A stretch of 5,924 nt of DNA from Herminiimonas sp. (GTDB lineage Bacteria > Pseudomonadota > Gammaproteobacteria > Burkholderiales > Burkholderiaceae), in contig JACMQD010000373.1 in NCBI GenBank assembly GCA_014377155.1, positions 1 to 5,924 on the forward strand. The letters run 5' to 3'. Below, in pieces: positions 1 through 5,254 of this stretch; positions within the stretch are counted from its first letter, which is position 1, and the number at the start of each line of letters is the position of its first letter. The position numbers were made by a program, and so were the translations under genes. The notes under the pieces were generated by a model. It was not told the DNA's origin, made no database searches, and worked only from the letters and a program-made list of their open reading frames with translations.

Positions 1-172
1 CTTGCTCGACCGGCTCAAGAAAATCGCGGTGCAGGTACCGCAGCCGGAAGTGCATATCCGCGGTGATCAGGATGTACGCTACGAATTCGTTGGCCGTGCG
101 ATCCTGACTGCACAGCGAGCCGGCATTGCCAAGGTTGGCTTCATCACCGAACCGCCAGCGCGCGGCGGCTGA
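1..172 (+). CDS. exbD: ExbD/TolR-family biopolymer transport protein, C-terminal fragment (5' end outside window)
   Basis: The reading frame is open from base 2 to a TGA at 170-172 and gives the last 56 residues of a protein. The visible part, with PEVHIRGDQDVRYEFVGRAI followed by a segment reading AGIAKVGFIT, is the typical periplasmic C-terminal domain of ExbD/TolR. It aligns well with the matching part of the downstream ExbD (AEVHLRPNKLVAYKSVAAVM, then GVTKIGMI). Family members are single-pass inner-membrane proteins that work with ExbB and TonB to turn proton motive force into outer-membrane transport. The membrane helix and its conserved Asp lie upstream of the window. The gap to the next exbD is 50 bases, so the two are probably co-transcribed. 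The family call is solid. Whether it serves TonB or Tol cannot be shown from this piece, although the neighbours favour TonB. Confidence 0.86.
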   Translation, partial: LLDRLKKIAVQVPQPEVHIRGDQDVRYEFVGRAILTAQRAGIAKVGFITEPPARGG

Positions 173-180
173 CATACGGG

Positions 181-198
181 CCCTGTCGTTCGGCAGGG
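181..198 (+). other. Intergenic RNA hairpin between the two exbD genes
   Basis: Bases 181-187 (CCCTGTC) pair with 192-198 (GGCAGGG), giving 7 base pairs including one G-T wobble, with a GTTC loop. No T-run follows, so this is not an intrinsic terminator. It lies between the stop of the first exbD and the ribosome binding site of the second. By inference it could stabilise or help process the polycistronic mRNA, or tune translation of the second gene. It may also be incidental. Confidence 0.5.
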
Positions 199-210
199 AC
201 CACTAACACG

Positions 211-216
211 AAGGAT
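211..216 (+). promoter_or_regulatory. Shine-Dalgarno sequence of the second exbD
   Basis: AAGGAT lies 6 bases before the ATG at 223. This good match decides the start among several nearby in-frame ATG codons (residues 3, 17, 18, 20 and 22 are all Met). Confidence 0.75.
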
Positions 217-222
217 ATCTTT

Positions 223-654
223 ATGGGCATGAATCTCGGCTCGGGCAGCAGTTCCGGCGATCCGGAGCCAATGATGGAAATGAACATGACGCCGCTGATC
301 GACGTCATGCTGGTGCTGATCATCATGCTGATCATCACTATCCCCATCCAGAACCACGCCGTTAACCTGAACATGCCGGTCGGCACCCCGCCGCCGCAGA
401 CAGCGCCGCCTGAAGTGGTCACCATCGACGTCGATTTCGACGGCACCATCATCTGGAACGGTACGGTCATCCCTGACCGCGCCACGCTGGAAAGCAAGCT
501 GCAAAATATCGCTGCCATGCCGGTCCAGGCGGAAGTGCATCTGCGCCCCAATAAACTGGTGGCCTACAAATCGGTTGCCGCCGTGATGGCCTCGGCGCAG
601 CGGCTCGGCGTGACCAAGATCGGCATGATCGGCAACGAGCAATTCCTGAAATAA
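223..654 (+). CDS. exbD: ExbD/TolR-family biopolymer transport protein (second paralogue)
   Basis: This complete 143-residue protein has the usual ExbD length and layout. Residues 1-20 form a short cytoplasmic tail rich in Gly, Ser and Met. One transmembrane helix spans about residues 24-42, beginning MTPLIDVMLVLIIMLIITIP. A periplasmic domain follows to the C-terminus. Asp27 in the LIDVMLVL segment corresponds to the membrane Asp of E. coli ExbD and TolR that takes part in proton use. The protein would sit in the inner membrane with ExbB and TonB and energise TonB-dependent outer-membrane receptors. It follows another exbD directly; tonB-exbB-exbD-exbD arrangements are known in Xanthomonas and other Proteobacteria. 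The AAGGAT upstream supports the start at 223. A TolR role is less likely because no tolQ, tolA or tolB neighbour is visible, but the window does not show what lies upstream of the first exbD. Confidence 0.94.
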   Translation: MGMNLGSGSSSGDPEPMMEMNMTPLIDVMLVLIIMLIITIPIQNHAVNLNMPVGTPPPQTAPPEVVTIDVDFDGTIIWNGTVIPDRATLESKLQNIAAMPVQAEVHLRPNKLVAYKSVAAVMASAQRLGVTKIGMIGNEQFLK

Positions 655-659
655 GAAAC

Positions 660-692
660 GCGAAAGGGACGGCGTCGCCGTTTCCTTTACGC
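660..692 (+). other. Long imperfect hairpin after the second exbD
   Basis: Starting 5 bases after the exbD stop, bases 660-673 pair with 677-692. The pairs are GCG/CGC, then AAAGG/CCTTT, a G-T wobble, A-T and CGGC/GCCG. Single-base bulges fall at 689 and 683, and a GTC triloop closes the hairpin. It is not followed by a T-run (TCTTGACC comes next), so it is a poor terminator by itself. It stands directly ahead of the strong terminator at 722-746. It could protect the exbD message from 3' exonucleases, or act with the terminator. Confidence 0.6.
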
Positions 693-721
693 TCTTGACC
701 AACGAATTTGATTGAACACCT

Positions 722-746
722 GGCGGGATGATTCCCGCCTTTTTTT
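722..746 (+). terminator. Rho-independent terminator/attenuator inside the TonB cluster
   Basis: A perfect 7-bp stem pairs GGCGGGA at 722-728 with TCCCGCC at 733-739 around a TGAT loop, followed at once by seven T residues (740-746). This is a textbook intrinsic terminator for + strand transcription. The T-run lies on the + side only, so it is not bidirectional. It ends 25 bases before the ATG of the TPR gene, and no convincing promoter fits in between. Either the TPR gene is expressed by read-through or it uses a promoter that cannot be recognised by eye. Confidence 0.92.
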
Positions 747-771
747 CAACCCACAGACTGGATACCTAACA

Positions 772-2031
772 ATGTCCCCATTTCGATTTGTCCCAATCGG
801 CCTACTGTTGGCCGCCATCGGGCTCAGCACAGCACCGGCGCTGGTCGGCATTACCGCGGTTGCCCATGCCGCTGACCCGGCACCGCAAATGCGACCTGAA
901 GTCGCCAAGCCACTGCAGGCGGCGCAGGATCTGATCAAGGCACAAAAATTCAAGGAAGCCCTGGCGCGGGTGCGCGAGGCTGACGCCGTCGGCGGCAAGA
1001 CCGCCAACGAGCAGTTCACCATCGACCGCATGCGCGCGTCCGCTGCCTATGGCGCGGGCGACTACGAGACTGCGGCGAATGCATTCGAAGCCGTGATCGC
1101 AACCGGCAAGCTAGCGCCGGCCGACCAGCAACGCATCGTCCAGGCGCTGATCAGCATCCATTACACCGCCAAGGATTATCCGAAAACGATCAGCTGGCTT
1201 AACCGCTATTTCAAGGACGGCGGTGACGACCCGAAACTGCGTGCGCTGCTGACCCAGACCTATTACCTGAGCGGCGATTATGCCCGTGCCGCCAAGGATC
1301 TCGATGCCGACCTGCGTGCCGATGAAAAAGCCGGCCGCAAGCCGACCGAGGATCAGTTGCAACTGCAAGCCAATATCGCCTCCAAGCAGCAGGACAAGGC
1401 CGGCTACGCGGCCGCACTGGAGCGCCTGGTCACCTATTATCCGACCAAGGAATACTGGGCCGACCTGCTCAACCGGGTGCAGGCCAAGCCGGGCTTTTCC
1501 GATCGCCTGACACTCGATGTGTACCGCCTCAAGCTAGCCAGCGGCCAGATGAAGTCCGCCGCCGATTATATGGAAATGGCGCAACTGGCGATGCAGGTCG
1601 GTTTTCCGGCAGAAGCCAAATCCATCGTCGAACAGGGCTACAAGGCCGGCTTGATGGGAACCGGCGCCGATGCCGCTCGCCACAAGCGCATGAACGACCT
1701 GGCAGTCAAGACCGCCGCCGATGACCTCAAGACCATGGAAAAAGGCGAAACCGATGCCAACGCCAACAAGGACGGCACGGCGCTGGCCAATTTGGGTTAT
1801 GCGTTCGTAACTGCCGGCCAGGTCGACCGCGGCATCGCGCTGATGGAAAAAGGCATTGCCAAGGGCGGCATGAAGCGTGCCGACGACGCCAAACTGCATC
1901 TGGGGATCGCCTATCTGCATGCCGATAAAAAAGCCGATGCAATCAAAACGTTCAAGACCGTGCAAGGCACCGATGGCAGCGCCGATCTGTCGCGGCTGTG
2001 GGTAATGCAGGCCAACAACCCGATGAACTGA
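772..2031 (+). CDS. Exported TPR-repeat protein, putative accessory component of a TonB system
   Basis: This protein has 419 residues if started at the ATG at 772. Residues 1-33 look like a Sec signal peptide: MSPFR, a hydrophobic stretch (GLLLAAIGLS onward), then AHA|AD, with cleavage predicted after Ala33. The mature part is helical and carries tetratricopeptide-like repeats, the clearest near residues 42-75, 83-112, 121-150, 155-185, 266-294, 336-365 and 373-400. Typical signatures are AYGAGDYETAANAFEAVI, YYLSGDYARAAKDLD and LGYAFVTAGQVDRGIALMEK. TPR domains bind proteins, and periplasmic TPR partners (TtpC-like proteins, for example) are known to assist TonB-ExbB-ExbD systems in Vibrio and relatives. 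The position behind two exbD genes points the same way, though direct orthology to TtpC is not claimed. An in-frame TTG at 712 would extend the protein by 20 residues, but that stretch lies across the terminator hairpin and would bury the signal peptide, so 772 is preferred. The Shine-Dalgarno is weak (GGAT at 760-763). Confidence 0.86.
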   Translation: MSPFRFVPIGLLLAAIGLSTAPALVGITAVAHAADPAPQMRPEVAKPLQAAQDLIKAQKFKEALARVREADAVGGKTANEQFTIDRMRASAAYGAGDYETAANAFEAVIATGKLAPADQQRIVQALISIHYTAKDYPKTISWLNRYFKDGGDDPKLRALLTQTYYLSGDYARAAKDLDADLRADEKAGRKPTEDQLQLQANIASKQQDKAGYAAALERLVTYYPTKEYWADLLNRVQAKPGFSDRLTLDVYRLKLASGQMKSAADYMEMAQLAMQVGFPAEAKSIVEQGYKAGLMGTGADAARHKRMNDLAVKTAADDLKTMEKGETDANANKDGTALANLGYAFVTAGQVDRGIALMEKGIAKGGMKRADDAKLHLGIAYLHADKKADAIKTFKTVQGTDGSADLSRLWVMQANNPMN

Positions 2032-2038
2032 TGATCCA

Positions 2039-2073
2039 GGCGGCGGGTTGAAGAGGACGACCTCGACGCCGCC
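2039..2073 (+). other. Hairpin between the TPR gene and the RpiR-type regulator
   Basis: An outer 7-bp stem pairs GGCGGCG (2039-2045) with CGCCGCC (2067-2073). It encloses an inner 4-bp stem, GAGG (2053-2056) with CCTC (2061-2064), around an ACGA loop. It starts 8 bases after the TPR stop. There is no T-run, so any termination would be inefficient or Rho-assisted. The remaining leader, 2074-2149, shows no promoter I can defend. The hairpin also argues that the 34-codon upstream extension of the regulator frame (from TTG 2048) is untranslated. Confidence 0.5.
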
Positions 2074-2149
2074 GCTGGCTACGCTATGGCTATCGTGCGC
2101 AGCGCCCGGTGCCAGCACGGCTGCAAAACTTCATGTGAAAACAATAACA

Positions 2150-3097
2150 ATGAAACGACCTGCAACGATTGATCATTTGCTCTCCAATGCCGCTATTACC
2201 GAACGCATTGCAAAGACTTATAGTTCCTTCACATTGGCCCACCGCAAGGCGGCAGATTACGTGTTGGCCAACCCGTTCCGTGCAGCGACCATGACGATCG
2301 ACGAACTGGCGCACGCGGTCGGCATGTCGGTCGCCACCGCCAACCGGTTCGCACGCGCGCTGGGCTTCGACGGCTTTCCACAGTTCCGGGCAGAGCTGGT
2401 CAAAGCATTCGAATCGACGTTGGCGCCGGTCGAAAAACTCCGCACCGAATTGCTACGCGAAGCTACCAGCGCGCAAATTTTCGCAGCATCGCTGGAAGAA
2501 GATCTCGACAACATCAATGGCACGCTGCATCAGTTGAATCATGCGGCCTGCGAAAAGGCCGTCGAGATGATCCTCAAGGCGCCGCGTATCTTCGTGCTGG
2601 GTTTCAGTACAAGTGCTTACCTGGGTTCGATCCTGGCGCATCGGCTCGATCCGTGCTGCCCGACCGTACAGACCATCGCCAATGATGCCGGACCTTCGCA
2701 GGCGGCGCGACGCCTGTTCAAGCTCAATGCGGATGACCTGGTGATTGCGATTTCATTTCCGCGTTATAACAAGTTTACGGTCGAGCTTCTTGAGCTGGCC
2801 CGCGAGCGCAAGGCCAGCGTGCTGTCGATTACCGACAGTACGTCGTCGCCGCTGGTGCCGTTGTCGGACTTGGTGCTGTACGCCAAGAGTGAACGTCGAC
2901 TGTCGGCAAATTCCGAAGCCGCGGCATTGGCATTAATCGAAGCGTTGTGCGGCGCGGTCGTACACCGCTCGACCAATTCGCTACGCAACGCGACCGAATT
3001 GACCGAGCGGCTGTTGCCCTATTTGTATCATGCGCATGACTCGCAAAAGAAACCGGATGGCGCGGTCAAGAAAAAATCGGCCAAGGCAGTACGCTGA
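2150..3097 (+). CDS. MurR/RpiR-family transcriptional regulator (HTH-SIS)
   Basis: With the ATG at 2150 the protein has 315 residues, close to the usual 280-310 of the family. Residues 8-85 form the RpiR-type N-terminal domain (HTH_6). Its helix-turn-helix is at about 48-72 (MTIDELAHAVGMSVATANRF), followed by the family-typical LGFDGFPQFR. Residues 140-270 form a SIS domain, with FVLGFSTSAYLGSILAHRL at 148-166, then ISFPRY and SVLSITDSTSSPL, the places where phosphosugars bind in this fold. The C-terminus ends in a Lys-rich tail (KKPDGAVKKKSAKAVR). Family members are cytoplasmic repressors or activators controlled by sugar phosphates. No sugar gene adjoins it, so the ligand and targets are unknown. 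It resembles HexR only at family level. The frame is open back to a TTG at 2048 and has a GTG at 2135. I chose the ATG because the family domain starts just after it and the upstream extension is low-quality sequence. No strong Shine-Dalgarno precedes any of these starts. Confidence 0.9.
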   Translation: MKRPATIDHLLSNAAITERIAKTYSSFTLAHRKAADYVLANPFRAATMTIDELAHAVGMSVATANRFARALGFDGFPQFRAELVKAFESTLAPVEKLRTELLREATSAQIFAASLEEDLDNINGTLHQLNHAACEKAVEMILKAPRIFVLGFSTSAYLGSILAHRLDPCCPTVQTIANDAGPSQAARRLFKLNADDLVIAISFPRYNKFTVELLELARERKASVLSITDSTSSPLVPLSDLVLYAKSERRLSANSEAAALALIEALCGAVVHRSTNSLRNATELTERLLPYLYHAHDSQKKPDGAVKKKSAKAVR

Positions 3098-3189
3098 GCA
3101 CGCTGGGTGGTTCAAATCCTGCAGAATATGGCGGTTAGCGCCGATGTTGGCCTCGGAGTTGTGCGCTTGTGTATCTGCTGTTTTAAAAA

Positions 3190-3198
3190 TGGTAGACT
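3190..3198 (+). promoter_or_regulatory. Extended -10 promoter element (candidate)
   Basis: TGGTAGACT fits the extended -10 form TGnTAnnnT of sigma-70-type promoters, with hexamer TAGACT at 3193-3198. It is preceded by the A/T-rich run TTTTAAAAAT (3181-3190). No good -35 hexamer is seen at 16-18 bases; TTGTGT at 3167-3172 is 20 bases away, which is too far to be optimal. A start near 3205 would be expected. It could serve the candidate RNA at 3205-3330 or the miaB operon 300 bases downstream. Confidence 0.35.
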
Positions 3199-3204
3199 GC
3201 ACAC

Positions 3205-3330
3205 CATGCTGTGGTCAGGGGCGTCAAGCCAAATCATTGATTCATATGGCAATTTCACCTGGTGTAGGCGTGGCACGAACAGTGATTCAGCCCTATGCGC
3301 GTTTCGTGAATCGCTAGGTGAATGCTTTTT
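3205..3330 (+). ncRNA. Candidate small RNA of unknown family
   Basis: This is an inference from two elements only: the extended -10 at 3190-3198, and the terminator-like inverted repeat with T5 ending at 3330. The resulting transcript would be about 125 nt. Its 5' part can form ACCA/TGGT at about 3202-3214. The region 3254-3322 forms a long irregular hairpin. Two 7-base copies of TGATTCA (3238-3244 and 3283-3289) lie in it, and both could pair with TGAATC at 3307-3312, so alternative folds are possible. I could not match it to 6S, SRP RNA, tmRNA, RNase P or a riboswitch class. It may equally be a 5' leader of the downstream operon. Confidence 0.27.
3254..3330 (+). terminator. Long inverted repeat followed by T5, possible terminator
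   Basis: Bases 3254-3264 pair with 3312-3322 over 11 consecutive positions: 7 Watson-Crick pairs (TTCACCT/AGGTGAA), then G-T, G-C, T-G and G-C. Inside, CACGAA (3274-3279) pairs with TTCGTG (3303-3308). The stem base is followed by TGC and then five T residues (3326-3330). Size and internal loops are unlike a compact intrinsic terminator, so the function is uncertain, but 11 plus 6 nested pairs are more than one would expect by chance. Confidence 0.38.
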
Positions 3331-3516
3331 CTGGAAGGGGGAAGCTGCGAATGGGGTGAAGCGTTCGCGTCAGAACCGTTCTGGCCCGACCCGTCTACCC
3401 TACTTGCCCTCGCCATCATAGGTGGAAGCAACAGGTCGGAGAACTGTGTACACCGAGGTAGCTGGCAGCTTCCCAACGCACTCTTTCGACATCATTTCTA
3501 TTAACCGAGAACAACC

Positions 3517-3858
3517 ATGTGGATTCGACGTCTTTTCATCCTCGCTCTGTTGGCCACGACGGCACTGTCGGCGGCCGCATTCGAACGTACCTTTCCGGCT
3601 TCCGCCAAGCGCGGCAAGATGACCCCTGCGAATTTCCCGGCCATCGTCATCGACGGCAAGCAGCGTGCATTGTCGCCGGCGGCCCGCATCTTCAATCAGG
3701 ATAACCTGATCGAAATGCCTGCCTCCCTGCGCGGCAGCAACATGCCGGTCAATTACACTGAAACCGGCGATGGCGATATCGACCGCGTCTGGATTCTGAG
3801 CGCCGAAGAAGCAAGCCAGAAATTGGCGCCACAACCGCAACCCCTTCCCTTCAAATAA
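3517..3858 (+). CDS. Small exported protein of unknown function, first gene of the miaB operon
   Basis: This protein has 113 residues. The N-terminus is a clear Sec signal peptide: MWIRR, a hydrophobic core ([13 protein letters not shown]), then AAA|FE, with cleavage likely after Ala21. No Cys lies in the cleavage region, so it is not a lipoprotein. The mature protein is about 92 residues, mixed polar, with no cysteines, no further membrane segment and a Pro/Gln-rich end ([12 protein letters not shown]). The central part, reading [19 protein letters not shown] and later [15 protein letters not shown], looks folded, but I do not recognise a family. A start at 3517 is supported by a modest GAGA about 7 bases upstream (3507-3510) and by the signal peptide beginning there. 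It ends 4 bases before miaB, so the two are surely on one message, but an exported protein has no obvious role in tRNA modification. It may simply share the promoter. Confidence 0.83.
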   Translation: MWIRRLFILALLATTALSAAAFERTFPASAKRGKMTPANFPAIVIDGKQRALSPAARIFNQDNLIEMPASLRGSNMPVNYTETGDGDIDRVWILSAEEASQKLAPQPQPLPFK

Positions 3859-3862
3859 CGCA

Positions 3863-5254
3863 ATGCAGAAAAAAGTATTCATCAAGACCTTCGGCTGCCA
3901 AATGAACGAGTACGACTCGGACAAAATGGCCGATGTGCTCAACGCCGCTGAAGGCATGATCAAGACCGATAGGCCGGAAGACGCCGACGTGATCCTGCTG
4001 AACACCTGTTCGGTGCGCGAAAAAGCGCAGGAAAAAGTGTTTTCGGATCTGGGCCGCCTGCGTGAACTCAAACTTATCAAGCCAGACCTGGTAATCGGCG
4101 TCGGCGGCTGCGTCGCCTCGCAGGAAGGTGACGCGATCATCAAACGCGCGCCCTATGTGGACCTGGTGTTCGGCCCGCAAACCCTGCACCGGCTGCCGGC
4201 GATGATCGACATGCGCCGCGCCACGGGCATCTCGCAAGTCGACATCAGTTTTCCTGAAATTGAAAAATTCGATCACCTGCCACCGGCCAAAGTCGACGGC
4301 CCGACCGCGTTCGTGTCGATCATGGAAGGCTGCAGCAAATATTGCAGCTACTGCGTGGTGCCTTACACGCGCGGCGAAGAGGTCTCGCGCGGCTTCGACG
4401 ACGTGCTGGCCGAAGTCGCCGGACTGGCCGCGCAAGGTGTCAAGGAAGTCACGCTGCTGGGGCAAAATGTCAATGCCTACCGCGGCGTCATGGCCGATGG
4501 CGAGATTGCCGACTTTGCGCTGCTGATCGAATACGTAGCCGAGTTCGACAACATCGAGCGTATCCGTTTCGTCACGAGTCATCCCAAGGAGTTCTCGCAG
4601 CGCCTGATCGACACCTACGGCAAGGTACCGAAACTGGTCGATCACCTGTACCTGCCGGCGCAGCATGGATCGGACCGCATCCTGGCCGCGATGAAACGCG
4701 GCTATACGTCGCTCGAATACAAGTCGATCGTGCGACGACTGCGCGCGGTGCGGCCCAACATTTCGATTTCATCGGACTTTATCGTCGGCTTTCCGGGCGA
4801 GACCGAGGCGGATTTCGAAGCCATGATGAAGCTTATCGCCGATCTGCGGTACGACAACAGTTTCAGCTTCATTTTCAGTCCGCGCCCCGGCACGCCGGCG
4901 GCCGGCCTGCAGGACGACACCCCGCATGACGTCAAATTGGCGCGCCTGCAGCGCCTGCAGGCTGCCATTGCCGACAACACCCGGCAGTACAGCCAGGACA
5001 TGGTCGGCACCGTGCAGCGCGTGCTGGTCGAAGGTCCTTCCAAGAAAGACCCGCACGAGCTGCAGGGTCGCAGCGAAAACAACCGCGTCGTCAACTTCAG
5101 CGGCGGCGTCAACGGCAGCAAACTCATCGGACAAATCATCGACGTCAGCATCACCGAGAGCTACGGTTACTTCGTACGCGGCGAGCTGACTGTCACGAAC
5201 CAAGGACACGATACGACGCTTGCCCTGCAAGCGCCGTATCCGGCACACAATTGA
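3863..5254 (+). CDS. miaB: tRNA (N6-isopentenyladenosine-37-C2)-methylthiotransferase MiaB
   Basis: This 463-residue protein (E. coli MiaB has 474) is a cytoplasmic radical-SAM enzyme that converts i6A37 to ms2i6A37 in tRNAs reading codons that begin with U. All three expected domains are present. The N-terminal UPF0004 domain (about 3-120) has Cys12, Cys49 and Cys83 for the auxiliary [4Fe-4S] cluster, in [23 protein letters not shown] and [10 protein letters not shown]. The radical-SAM domain (about 145-375) has CxxxCxxC at Cys157, Cys161 and Cys164 ([10 protein letters not shown]), plus LLGQNVNAY and [14 protein letters not shown]-terminal TRAM RNA-binding domain covers about 377-445. All six cluster cysteines are at the same positions as in E. 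coli MiaB, so the enzyme looks fully functional. The start is 4 bases after the previous stop and lacks a visible Shine-Dalgarno, suggesting translational coupling. The stop overlaps the next gene. Confidence 0.98.
   Translation: MQKKVFIKTFGCQMNEYDSDKMADVLNAAEGMIKTDRPEDADVILLNTCSVREKAQEKVFSDLGRLRELKLIKPDLVIGVGGCVASQEGDAIIKRAPYVDLVFGPQTLHRLPAMIDMRRATGISQVDISFPEIEKFDHLPPAKVDGPTAFVSIMEGCSKYCSYCVVPYTRGEEVSRGFDDVLAEVAGLAAQGVKEVTLLGQNVNAYRGVMADGEIADFALLIEYVAEFDNIERIRFVTSHPKEFSQRLIDTYGKVPKLVDHLYLPAQHGSDRILAAMKRGYTSLEYKSIVRRLRAVRPNISISSDFIVGFPGETEADFEAMMKLIADLRYDNSFSFIFSPRPGTPAAGLQDDTPHDVKLARLQRLQAAIADNTRQYSQDMVGTVQRVLVEGPSKKDPHELQGRSENNRVVNFSGGVNGSKLIGQIIDVSITESYGYFVRGELTVTNQGHDTTLALQAPYPAHN

Larger units (their letters stand above)
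3098..3516. other. Long intergenic region without a convincing protein gene
   Basis: These 419 bases separate the regulator from the miaB operon. Open frames on either strand (104 residues or fewer) give Cys-, Trp- and Ser-rich translations with no family resemblance, no signal peptide and no good ribosome binding site, so I do not call them genes. Visible structure includes a 4-bp hairpin GGCG/CGCC at 3130-3142, an extended -10 element at 3190-3198, and a long imperfect inverted repeat at 3254-3322 followed by T5. There is also a CAGAA/TTCTG hairpin at 3371-3383, an 8-bp palindrome GTGTACAC at 3446-3453, and a small AGCT/AGCT stem at 3460-3470. The promoter of the downstream operon must lie here unless it is read from the regulator, but I cannot pick its -35 and -10 with confidence. 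Confidence 0.75.

Noticed and set aside
695..730. TTGACC at 695-700 as a -35 box for a TPR-gene promoter.
   Set aside because: At 16-18 bases downstream there is only GC-rich terminator sequence (ACCTGGCG) and no -10 hexamer.
712..771. TTG start at 712 extending the TPR protein by 20 residues.
   Set aside because: The extension runs through the terminator stem and T7 and would place 20 polar residues before a clear signal peptide. The ATG at 772 is far more likely.
2048..2149. TTG start at 2048 extending the RpiR-type regulator by 34 residues.
   Set aside because: The added sequence has no family similarity and overlaps a hairpin. Family members begin close to the ATG at 2150.
3109..3122. 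GGTTCAAATCCTGC looks like a tRNA T-loop and 3' T-stem, possibly a tRNA gene end or an integration-site remnant.
   Set aside because: The 5' side of the T-stem (GGTGG) pairs at only two positions, and there is no acceptor stem, CCA, anticodon arm or integrase gene. A 14-base match is too short to support an attachment site.
3205..3420. 6S RNA or a known riboswitch in the intergenic region.
   Set aside because: I could not form the 6S closing stem with a central bubble. The neighbours also differ from the usual zapA-linked position of 6S RNA in betaproteobacteria, and no recognised riboswitch core motif was found.
3424..3468. Resemblance to the 3' half of bacterial SRP 4.5S RNA: GGAAGCA at 3424-3430, and GTAGCTGGCAG at 3458-3468, which as I recall matches the end of E. 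coli ffs.
   Set aside because: The 5' strand of domain IV and the GGAA-type tetraloop (CAGG..CCGGAAGG in E. coli) are absent before it, and the flanks do not form the long closing stem. A covariance-model search of 3380-3516 with the bacterial SRP model would settle it; a significant hit would overturn this rejection.
3107..3504. Open frames of 60-104 codons on both strands in the intergenic region.
   Set aside because: The translations have odd composition (rich in Cys, Trp and Ser), no domains and no ribosome binding sites. They overlap each other in several frames, as expected of noncoding DNA.
3499..3504. TATTAA as a -10 box for the miaB operon.
   Set aside because: No -35-like hexamer lies at 16-18 bases upstream (sequence near AACGCAC), and it sits only 12 bases before the start codon, leaving little room for a leader.
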